From assembly GCA_934045075.1 (NCBI GenBank), contig OW203732.1, positions 14,424,201 through 14,488,200 on the forward strand: a stretch of 64,000 nt of DNA, given 5' to 3'. Under the pieces are notes generated by a model, which had not been told where the DNA came from, ran no database searches, and was given only the letters and a program-made list of their open reading frames with translations. Each line of letters begins with the position of its first letter. The first letter of the stretch is position 1. Below, in pieces: positions 55,291 through 64,000 of the stretch. This stretch comes from Yponomeuta sedellus (lineage: Eukaryota > Arthropoda > Insecta > Lepidoptera > Yponomeutidae). The translations under genes were made by a program, and so were the position numbers.

Positions 55291-56360
55291 TTTATTCTGT
55301 GATCTGTGGAATTGTGAAAAAACAATACTTTAAAATCAATAAAAAAACAATAAATTGTACTAAAGGGTAACTTCAGCTCAAGGGCCATTTTTACCCGAAA
55401 AAGTGGGCTTATGTTTACTTTTTTTTCTAAGCATAAATATATCTAGTCAAACCAAAAGGAAATGGAAAACAACTGTTCACATTTCAATCGTACACCTTGT
55501 CTACATACAGTGTAAATAAAACATTGCTTTTTGAGAATCCCAGCTGTTAAAGTTTGCAGCAATATATTTTTGTCGAAAAACACGTCACAATTTGAACCCC
55601 ACTTTACCGACACGATATTGGCTTGATCCAATCAAGTTTGCTTACCGACAAATGTGCAACTAATTCGCCATCTATGAATTCAAATTGGAACTAATGAGAG
55701 CTAGGCTCTGGAAAAAAGAGCGGTAATTTAAAACTTTTTTCCGGTCTGGGCCAAAGTTATACCCTAAGGGATATTGTTACCCGGTTTTATGGTGCCTTAC
55801 GATGCCATGCCTCTCAAAAACTAGACATTAAAGTATGAAACGTACTGAGAAAAGAAAATAATTACAATAAAGTTTTTGTTTTTTCGAATTTCGAATAGCA
55901 GACAGAAAATATTTTTGTTGGAAGTTATTTAGCTGCTATGCCAGTTCCAAGCCGTGTAAGAAAGACACGTGCCTTTTATGTAGATAAGCTTACTTTCGGT
56001 GAGTTCTTTCGGCCTACTTAAAGTTTGAACAATTGACTATCGCAATAGACACCAGCACAAAGTAAAGAGTATCAGTAATAAGGTAACTCCTAATACCTGA
56101 GTCAGCTAAACTACCTGTGTAACATGCAGTTTCTGAGAGAAGTTTAGCGAAGTTAAGCGTTCTAGCTGCAAGAGTCTCGAAAGTTTCAAACAGTTGAGGT
56201 TTTACTTATCTTTATTCTTCGTAGAAAAGTATTTTAGCTGTAAGTAGTCAGTAGTTAAGTAATTTTAGGATGCAACTGTAGTGGGTTTGCTCATGAACGT
56301 AAATTCACGCATGTATGCTTTAGGGTTGGGCAGAGACTAGGTTTGCCAAATTCGGTCGAC
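55291..56360. other. No gene seen
   Basis: May contain flanking parts of the dead transposon; I could not find its terminal repeats. Confidence 0.3.
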
Positions 56361-56374
56361 ATGGGTTCTAATTA

Positions 56375-56466
56375 ATTAAAACTGTTTTTATACGGATTTA
56401 TGCTCGTTTTAATAGTTTTAACAGTTTTAATTATGTCTACTGCTCTTGTTAACCTTAGAAAATACT
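56375..56466. mobile_element. Family H2 foldback element, copy 2 (92 bp)
   Basis: Arms ATTAAAACTGTTTTTATACG and AACAGTTTTAAT with the central core deleted, then the one-sided tail at the right. Exact 14-bp repeats ATGGGTTCTAATTA lie at 56361-56374 and 56467-56480. Confidence 0.9.
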
Positions 56467-56599
56467 ATGGGTTCTAATTATCAACTTTTACTGTCGACAT
56501 TAAACAATCTTTCTAGAACTTCCGTGTCATTCATAGAAACTATAGCAAGTACCAGATATTTTATTTGCAATTTTGAAGTTCTGTAGGTCTCTACATGGT

Positions 56600-56960
56600 G
56601 TCTGCTCTTTATATGTCCCCACTGCTGGGGCACGGGTCTCTTCCTGCATCGTAGGAAGGTTAGGCCATACTCCACCAAGTCCGAGTTGTACTCGTAAGAC
56701 AGTGCCAGATGTTACAGCCTTACTGCCAGATGTTATCAAGCCGCCCATGGCCTCTGACATGGCTTAACAACTGTCATTACATGACCGCCGGCATCAAAGG
56801 CTTAAAGAAGTGCTTTGCGAAGCACTGAAGCGCCGGGAATAATGTTACTACCGGTGGTCACGAGTTGGACACCCATTCAGCACCTGACCGCGCCTGTTTT
56901 TGCTTAACCTTAGTGATGGATTCCAATTAGGTACTCGGTTCCACTAGGCCACGAGCGTTT
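56600..56960 (-). repeat. 5S-type SINE, near full-length, diverged
   Basis: The head on the minus strand reads AGGTTAAGCAAAAACAGGCG, then CGGTCAGGTGCTGAATGGGT. GGTCAGGTGC.GAATGGGTG is close to the 5S C-box region. An internal deletion and a small duplication (GCCAGATGTTA) lie near 56,690-56,735. Confidence 0.75.
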
Positions 56961-57266
56961 CATAATGCTCTAAACATAATAAAAGTCATTTATAAAGTAC
57001 TTACTCCCATTAGTACTCACGGAGAATTACACATCGGTATGTGTTATTGGAACATTATCAAACCTTGTGGTACTCTTATTAATTCGACCGGTCCCGTATC
57101 TTCAAATTTTGATGAACTATTTGAACTGGAATTCTTCTTCACCTTCTAATAAAAAAAAAACACTATTTATTAACAATCACAAACATGTTAACAAAAAAGG
57201 GTTTACTCTGAGGAGTCTAAACTCGGATTTGTTATGTTGATTCTTTTTTATAACAATAAATGTGAT

Positions 57267-57413
57267 AGTATTTTCTAAGGTTAACACGAGCAGTAGACAT
57301 AATTAAAACTGTTTTTGTACGTCATCCGGGACCACAGCATCTAAAAAAGTGCCGAAACGTCGGGAAATTGTAAAAATGTAATAAACGAGCATAAATCCGT
57401 ATAAAACAGTTTT
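57267..57413. mobile_element. Family H2 foldback element, copy 3
   Basis: Here the tail is on the left (TTAACACGAGCAGTAGACAT). The left arm is shortened and the core GGGACCACAGCATCTAAAAA, GTGCCGAAACGTCGGG is kept. Exact 12-bp repeats AATAAATGTGAT lie at 57255-57266 and 57414-57425. Confidence 0.9.
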
Positions 57414-57425
57414 AATAAATGTGAT

Positions 57426-57925
57426 GTTTCTTTATTCACTTCTCCTCCTCATAATCTTGTGTAGTTGTGAAACTAACAACTTTGACGTTCATTAATTAAA
57501 CATAACTTTTGTTTAATTTTTGAATTGAATTGATTGAGATGTTATACCCACTCTATAACAAACTCGCAACGAAGATAGATTCAGTCAATATGTGCTGGAA
57601 ACGGGAAACCTGATCGCTCCGTACATTCATCATACTCAAAACTGGATCTGCGAATTGAGTTCAAACTTCGCTTCATATATCACTTCGGCATTAATAACAT
57701 AATTGTGGAATTGTTCAACGAGTTTGGGTAATTTCATGTTAATGATTGATGATATTTGGAATTTTGATCATATAGCATAAAATCTATTACCCTTAGTCAA
57801 ATGAACAGTTAATTACAGCGCCTAGTATTGACGCCGGCCTAACGTTCGCGGTGCTGTGGCTTTTATTTCCAGCATAAATGAATTTGTTATGTAATGTATC
57901 CATTCGTGAATTTTTAGTAGTAATA
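57426..57925. other. No gene seen
   Basis: Nothing placed. Confidence 0.3.
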
Positions 57926-57929
57926 TAAC

Positions 57930-58065
57930 AGTCACTAATGTGAAGGAAAACATCGCGAGGGAACCCGAGCGTCTGATTTGTTCACGCGTGGGCACGCGTG
58001 TTCATTAAGCCCATGCTTTCTCTCTCTCGGCATTGAAGGCATGTGCCCTGAAATAGGATAACAGG
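57930..58065 (+). repeat. SINE family C body, head missing
   Basis: AATGTGAAGGAAAACATCGC, then CTCTCTCTCGGCATTGAAGG and CATGTGCCCTG. Contains a small palindrome CACGCGTGGGCACGCGTG. Confidence 0.55.
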
Positions 58066-59230
58066 CATACCTATACTATACGCACCATGTGATATAGAGG
58101 ATCCTATGTATAGAGGATTATTTCCAAAACACGCAATTTCATTGTGCTGCATAAAATTTTATCCATTTCAATTAGAAAACATGATTTTAAACACTGTCCC
58201 TAAAACAACGCCACTACAAAATAGATAGTACTCTTCTTTGTTTAATAGAAAATTTACAAAAAAAAATATTCAAAAGACATACATTAATGACAAACTTCTA
58301 AATGATAAACTTTAACAGACATGTTTTAGGAAGTGTGCGTTTAAGTGCATCATAGTGATAAGCTTAGGTTGACCTGCACCGCACAGAAATGATGATTGTC
58401 AGAAAATAATAATAATATTTGAGAAATTGCGTTTCACATGCAAAAAATAGTTTCGTAATAACGACATAAATACCCAAAGTTTACTTTCGCTGCGGTTTCT
58501 TTGCCGGCGACAATTTTACTTAGTTACCATGGAGAAAGCGTTTTTTTTTTCCTTTTTTTATCTCTGGATCGCAATGAATGTTTTTAGTTCTTTTTCGTCA
58601 TTACTAGACCGGCGCCGCAAGCCTCGGCTAGTGAAAACTGGTTGTTTTTAAAATAAGTACCTATCTGTTTAAGTCTAACAGATCGTGTACATAGGTACCT
58701 AATTGTTCCCCAGTCAACTCTTTCAAATGCGCAGCTTACATTGATAGTATTTTTATTTGTAGGTTTTTTTTTCATATAACCGGCCTATTAATTGCAGCTC
58801 GGTTGATTGGAAAGGATTGAATGATTTTTGCCTCTTGTTTATTCTTGTTTACTATGCAGGCGGCAATATGGTATGAGCGTAAGGGAACCAGTTGTTTAGT
58901 TCCTTTCTTTTAGTAGGAATGTTATACTAGCCAAGTAGAATACATGGGTTGTAATTTAATAGGCTACTTCAACCTATTTTTTTGTAAAAGTCAGAAGGAG
59001 TTATTGCATTTAATAATTTTGTTTTTAAGCTGACTGGCTGGAAGAAAAAATAAAAGTAGCCCTTTTAATAAAATTAAAAGGTAAATAGTTTTCTTTTTTT
59101 GTATGTGTAATGGCGATTCACATTAAGTTCCATAGACAAAACAGATCTATAAATGCATAAAAAATAAGAAAACAGTTTTGCTATAGTTTGTAATCTAAAG
59201 CAGAAGATTGGCAGAAATGTAAAAAATATA
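58066..59230. other. No gene seen
   Basis: AT-rich. No open frame above 63 codons. Confidence 0.3.
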
Positions 59231-59247
59231 ATAATTATTATCATAAA

Positions 59248-59484
59248 ATTATTATATTATCATATACTTCAGCCAGATGTCGCTGCCTGTACGTAATACA
59301 GAGAATAGTGTAAAGAGGTTCGAAATTTTACTGATGCCGGTGAGTCGCCCATTAGCTCAGTTGGATAGAGCGCTGGCACGGATAGCCAGAGGTCGCGAGT
59401 TCGAATCCCGGCATGGGTGGAATTTTTAGCCTTTAAATATGTTTTAAAATTGTCCTTAGCAAGGGTTAGTGCATTAAAAATAGT
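59248..59484 (+). mobile_element. Family F element, copy i (single arm)
   Basis: Starts at the inner region (ACTTCAGCCAGATGTCGCTG from 59,267), includes a tRNA-like segment at 59347-59419, and ends with the tail at the right. Exact 17-bp repeats ATAATTATTATCATAAA lie at 59231-59247 and 59485-59501; the flanks are AT-rich, but 17 exact bases is long. Confidence 0.8.
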
Positions 59485-59501
59485 ATAATTATTATCATAA
59501 A

Positions 59502-60197
59502 TATATAAAACAAAAATAACACAGGTTTAGTAAAATTAGCAGTAGCTGTAAGTAAATAGTAAGTAATAAATATATTTTATCAAGTAAGAGAGTCTTAATA
59601 AGCAAACTTCATCGATTATATCGGAGAATATTAAAGAAAAACCTGTTCAACATCAAAAGGACAGTAAATATTTTGTCTAAACGTAATCAAATATTCTTAA
59701 TTTTTTATGCAGTTTAGTCGGCACTGCTTTCGTACAATGATTCGCTCTATTTGAGTAAAGCCACAACATTTTCTCCATCGGTGTTAAAAAGTTAATATCG
59801 TCGTGTCTACAATTAACCAACGAAAGGAGGTTACATCCGGACAAAACCTTATTTCACCCCTTCAACGCTGGTTTAATCAAGGAGCTTGAGCAGAATGTAA
59901 TCGGTGTTTTAACAAGCAAGCTTCCTCTTTACATACATCTACATAGACGAGGCCGTAGCTCGTTTGTTTGCACAGCGGGTCGCCGCCACGGCCGCCCATG
60001 AAACATTTTCATGCCTCAGAAACTATGCTAATGGCGTTTATATTGACAACAAAAACATTTTCTTGGAGACGAAGGAATTGATCTGCGACAGCAGCCTCTG
60101 TAGCGTATGGCGGAAGTTTGGTCGTCAACTTAACGGTGTTACCTACATAACCTGTAGGGGGTTGTCCCCCCCCCTACTTCTAATCACTTCACATCAC
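59502..60197. other. No gene recognised; short open frame
   Basis: A GC-richer piece at 59,950-60,170 is open on the plus strand (MFAQRVAATAAHETFSCLRN..). It continues into the next F element, so its end is artificial. No domain recognised. Confidence 0.25.
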
Positions 60198-60212
60198 ATC
60201 ACAATAATATTA

Positions 60213-60368
60213 AAAACCTATTTAGAGGCTAAAAATTCCACCCATGCCGGGATTCGAACCCGCGGCCTCTGGCTATCCGTGCCATCCCGGCATGGGTGGA
60301 ATTTTTAGCCTCTAAATAGGTTTTAAAATTGTCCTTAGCACGAGTTAGTGCATTAAAAAGAATATAAA
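60213..60368. mobile_element. Family F element, copy j (internally deleted palindrome)
   Basis: Left arm without tail, cut inside the tRNA-like segment at TATCCGTGCCA, fused to the right arm at TCCCGGCATGGGTGG, with the tail at the right. Exact 15-bp repeats ATCACAATAATATTA lie at 60198-60212 and 60369-60383. Confidence 0.9.
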
Positions 60369-60383
60369 ATCACAATAATATTA

Positions 60384-60868
60384 CAAAAGCGTAAGTTTGT
60401 GAGTGTGTATGTACTTCTTCACGTCTTCTTCAAGTAAGTGATTGCGGAATTGAGTTAAGAAACTTGTATTCGTGGATAAATATTGATTATACGTTAAATG
60501 ACTGATTTAATTAAATGACTGGTTCTCTTTTGTTTTAAATAATATTTGGGCCCCATGTACATTGCTATTTATAATCCCAACTTTGCTTTCTACACGTGTC
60601 TCCATAACACAAATGTGTACTCTTATTCCTTATCGTCTATATGTAGGATTGTCTCTGTCATATCACGTACCATTATGCTTGTCTGACGAGACAGGGGCAG
60701 AGCTGCAAAGAGGATAAAGTAAACATTCCTGCAGGGCTGCCCTTAAATGCGGAGTACCTTATTATAACACATCTTTCGTGCTATGAGTCTTTTCTCAGTT
60801 CTATATAATTTACTTATTTAAATCCGAGTTTATTTCTCAGTTATTATAATTTATTTAGCGAACTCAGG
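60384..60868. other. No gene seen
   Basis: Starts with a scrap like the LINE end at 33.4 kb (TACTTCTTCACGT). The rest is unplaced. Confidence 0.3.
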
Positions 60869-60876
60869 TAATTATA

Positions 60877-61081
60877 AAAAACCTATTTAGAGGCTAAAAA
60901 TTCCAACAATGCCAGGACTCGAACCCGCGACTTCTGGCTAACCGTGCCAGCGCTCTCCCAACTGAGCTAATGGGCGACTACCCGGCATCAGTGAAATTTC
61001 GAACCGGTTTACAATACTCTCTGTATTACATACAGGCAGCCAACAACCTTAGCACGGGTTAGTGCATTAAAAAAGATCTAA
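60877..61081. mobile_element. Family F element, copy k
   Basis: Left arm without tail carrying a minus-strand tRNA-like segment (about 60911-60978), joined directly to the right tail at CAGCC|AACAACCTTAGCACGGGTT. 8-bp repeats TAATTATA lie at 60869-60876 and 61082-61089. Confidence 0.75.
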
Positions 61082-61284
61082 TAATTATATACAAATATCT
61101 TAACCCTTTACCAGGCTAGAGTACGTATAATAGTTCCCACCATAAATTAAACTGTATCACTTTGAATAAAAAGTCCAAAACTAATGAAAAATTTATACTA
61201 GCTCTTCCTGTTATATAGTTAATTTATATTTATACAAATTATATAGCTAGCAGTCCTAGGTTGCTGTCCCGCGGAATGATAAGA

Positions 61285-61410
61285 TAAGATAAGAATATTC
61301 TTTATTGTACACCAGAGCACATATTATAAAACATGTAATGATACAAAGTAAAATTGGCATCCTTATTGCTAAAAGCAATTTCTTCCAGACAACCTCACGA
61401 CGGAAAGTTG
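61285..61410 (-). repeat. LINE family E 3' end, diverged
   Basis: GAATATTCTTTATTGTACAC, then TTGCTAAAAGCAATTTCTTC and CAGACAACC. The internal hairpin motif has compensating changes (TTGCT..AGCAA in place of TCACT..AGTGA). Confidence 0.55.
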
Positions 61411-61479
61411 CTGGAGGAAATTAGAGACGGGTAGTCGGTGCAAATATAAATACATTAATACACTACTAATACACTATTA

Positions 61480-61638
61480 ATACACTGCTAACTCGACGAT
61501 AGATTTAATACAATAAATACATAGATAACATCCAAACCCCAAAACAAATTAGAAAAGTTCGTTTCCTAGTTTGACCCTGCCGGGGATCGAACCCAAGACC
61601 TTCGGTTTTACGGTCAGCGTGCCAAACCGCTGCGCGTA
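61480..61638 (-). repeat. tRNA-derived SINE, family B, 5' end of head lost
   Basis: Body and box B-like region as in the 9 kb copy; the head stops at GCGCAGCGGTTTGGCACGC. Confidence 0.65.
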
Positions 61639-62110
61639 GTGCTTAAGAAAGTTTTAGTTCTATATTTTCTAAATATCTGGGATCTTGTTATGCGCATCTA
61701 ATGCTGTCGGAATCCCGACGTCTGCGTTAGCAATCAGTTTGGAATTTGACAGTCAGGGGATTGGAATGGAAGATTTTCTTTTTGAGTATTAAAAAAAAAA
61801 GTAGTTCTCAAGAAGTGCGTAGATGGCGCTGAACTGACTACGTTACTAGCCGTGTCTTAAGATTTGAGACGACTGATAAACATTGATCGACAAAATATTG
61901 TTATTTTGTTTTCTTTTCCTTGTAATTTTTTTCAATATGTGATGTAAGTGACAAATTACATGATGTAAGTTTCGTTTTATGATCTCAAAATCCAAGAGAA
62001 ATTTTAAAAAAATAATGCGGTTTCACGTACCTCGCAGTAACTTACCAAGTTCAGCGCCCTCTATCCAGCGACTAGGGAAGTATTTAAAAAACAATGCAGG
62101 TAATATAGGA
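61639..62110. other. No gene seen
   Basis: Nothing placed. Confidence 0.3.
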
Positions 62111-62114
62111 AGGA

Positions 62115-62200
62115 CTCAAATGGTACCAACCCTTATGTCCCCACTGCTGGGGCACGTGTCTCTTCCTGCATCGCAGGAAGGTTAGGCCATACTCCAGGTC
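62115..62200 (-). repeat. 5S-type SINE, 3' end only
   Basis: CCCCAGCAGTGGGGACATAA on the minus strand with the CCTGCGATGCAGGAAG stem kept; stops at CTGGAGTATGGCC. Confidence 0.7.
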
Positions 62201-62249
62201 TTACATAATTTAAATAAATTCGCACTTTACACGCTTTGTCAATGTCGCG

Positions 62250-62290
62250 TTTTCCAATCGAGCAATGGTAGTGATTGCTCGATTGGAAAA
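62250..62290. repeat. Hairpin, 17-bp perfect arms
   Basis: TTTTCCAATCGAGCAAT pairs exactly with 62274-62290 across the 7-nt loop GGTAGTG. No coding context. Confidence 0.85.
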
Positions 62291-62819
62291 AACCGCAATA
62301 GCACTTTTTATTGAAAACAATTGTAAATGACAAACTCTTTTCTGGAATTGCGCCTTTTTGAGATTGTCCTGTCGGTCGATTAGTTCCAGAGAGATCGCGA
62401 AACGCCGGCGATAATGTTTATATCGCAAACATAGGTCCCACGAATTGCAAGCGATAACGTTTATATCCCAAGTTATTATTTTGTACCAATGACTATGTCG
62501 TTGACAGTTCTTGCCCCTATCGGCTAGTTACCTACGAAAAATAACCGCAATCGAACGTTTTTGTATAAAATTTCTTCGGTGTCATGGAAGTATTTTCACT
62601 GCTGTGCTGCACTAACTGCGAATCGACTTTCTACTAATATTGACTGTTATTAATGTAAATGGTGAAAGTCAACTGTGTCTAGTTAAGCTTAAAGTCTCTG
62701 TCTCAGTATTCATGACGTTGGAGCCAAGTTGGAACCTATCAATTATGTACTGTTTGCATAACTGTATATAATTTTTGTATAATTATAGAAACAACAAAAA
62801 AAATGCTTCTTAAATTTTT
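62291..62819. other. No gene seen
   Basis: Nothing placed. Confidence 0.3.
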
Positions 62820-62829
62820 TTGTTGGAAT

Positions 62830-63004
62830 ACGGTATAAACCCTTGTATGTGCCACTGCTGGTGACTTACTCTTCCTGCATCGCATGAAGGTTAGGCCATA
62901 CTCCACCACGGGGGCCAAGTCCGGGTTGGTGGAGGATTGTAAGATAGTGGCGGGCCTTACTGTCAGAAGTTATCAAGCCGCCCATAAGGCCTCTGACGTG
63001 GCTG
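62830..63004 (-). repeat. 5S-type SINE, 5'-truncated
   Basis: Tail partly altered (CACCAGCAGTGGCACATACA). Exact 10-bp repeats TTGTTGGAAT lie at 62820-62829 and 63005-63014. Confidence 0.8.
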
Positions 63005-63014
63005 TTGTTGGAAT

Positions 63015-64000
63015 TGTTGGAATGATTAAAAGAAATCGGGATTCAAACCCCTCCACTATAGATTACCGCTCCAACAATTTTTGTTTTCGAGTGAACCTTT
63101 CTAGATCTCAGTAAATTTTTTAGCTTATTCGGCAAACTTTGTTTTGCCGTATTTAATTAGGCGACGACCTCGAAGCTACCAAATATACACGAAAAAATCA
63201 TAAAATCGGTAAAGCCATTTCGGAGGTCTTGGAACACAAACACTGTGACTTGTAATTTTTCGATAAAGCTTAAGTTTTGTTTTAATTAACCACTATTTTT
63301 GTTTGTTTTCAGGTAAGCTACACAAATGCAGTAGGTATTGTATTCACAAAGTGTCGCCGGTAAGGTTAACATCCAGGTCTTTGGTCCTGTTACTGCAAAA
63401 GTCTATGAAACCATTTTTAGGGATCCCTAAAATGGTTTCAGTAACCAACAACAAAATGGACCAACACTTGTCCATTTATTTAGACTGTATGTGAATTGGT
63501 TTCATAACACGGCAACCACAAATAGTGATGGTTCTTAGGACAAAATATATTATAGACAGCCACAGAGCCTAAGTGTACTAGCTATCATACAACAAAGGCA
63601 CCTCTATTTCACGCAGCACAAGAGCGTGAAAAGAACAAAAAAGCCTCTTCGACGCTGAGGTTCACTGTATATCTGGTAACTCTCGAGGAATGAACCCGGA
63701 AAAATATTGTGATTGTTTCTGTAGCGGAGATTTTTATGAAAATTGCTTTAGGCTCCAAGAGGCTTTCCGTGAAGCACTTGTTTTATATTAGCAGGAAAGG
63801 GAGCACGTAAGTATGAGGGTGGTGGATTTTGGCTTCTTTATTAGCATTCACACGTTCTTCGTGGATAATTGACACATCACGCCAACTACATTCATTGCTA
63901 GTTTTACGAGTGTAAATCTAAAGAAAGATGAAATAAAACCACCATAATTATACATCCGACAATGGGACAATCTACTCATCCATTATCGGTAGTTGCATGA
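63015..64000. other. No gene; one hairpin
   Basis: 63406-63440 is an inverted repeat with 16-bp arms and a one-base bulge around GGGATCCC. Otherwise unrecognised. Confidence 0.35.

Noticed and set aside
32252..57413. Hammerhead ribozyme in the H1/H2 core
   Set aside because: GAAAC and a CTGA-like word are present, but the CUGAnGA core and a pairable stem II are missing; a plain GGCAC/GTGCC hairpin explains the core.
59964..60308. 114-codon gene
   Set aside because: The second half is translated family F element. Only the first 70 codons could be real, and they match nothing I know.
1..64000. Telomeric TTAGG arrays, viral genes, rRNA genes, bacterial operons
   Set aside because: None seen on either strand.

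Overview
The window looks like repeat-rich nuclear DNA from an insect, most likely a moth or butterfly. It is AT-rich and has no host gene I can identify. It is dense with short retroposons: several tRNA-derived SINE families, a SINE with a 5S-rRNA-like head, and LINE 3' ends whose RTE-type tails read 'CAGCAGTGG' followed by GAA or TGATGA repeats. These are typical of lepidopteran genomes as I know them. I ran no search, so the taxon is an inference. No open frame exceeds about 135 codons, and most of the longer ones run through repeats.

Layout. 1-7.4 kb: nested SINE and LINE debris, starting with a tRNA-like hairpin element inserted in an open frame. 7,409-20,700: a head-to-tail duplication of one 6.64 kb unit, with two copies nearly identical by eye. 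Each copy carries a 5S-type SINE, a tRNA-type SINE, a broken RTE-type LINE and two older internal duplications. 20.7-24.3 kb: three related TA-flanked MITEs around a 189-bp tandem repeat, then a pair of abutting perfect hairpins. 24.6-38.2 kb: a cluster of tRNA-like hairpin elements and related foldback elements, LINE reverse-transcriptase remnants and a five-copy array in A-B-A-B-A order. 38.5-49.6 kb: SINEs, a TTAA-flanked MITE, LINE tails and palindromes, then about 3 kb (45.3-48.3 kb) with little that can be recognised. 49.7-57.5 kb: a degenerate transposase end, LINE ends, an internally deleted pogo/Tigger-like transposase remnant and two more foldback elements. 57.5-64 kb: three further tRNA-like hairpin elements and 5S-type SINE fragments.

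The most interesting content is a set of foldback retroposons. One family (called F here) has arms that each contain a cloverleaf-capable tRNA-like sequence. A second pair of families (H1, H2) share a central hairpin core. Nearly every insertion is bounded by an exact direct repeat of 7-17 bp. In F and H2 a 30-45 nt tail sits at one end only, and the F and H2 tails resemble each other. Inverted arms, a one-sided tail and long variable target duplications are not what cut-and-paste MITEs show. They fit target-primed insertion and recall the architecture of Penelope-like elements. That link is inference.
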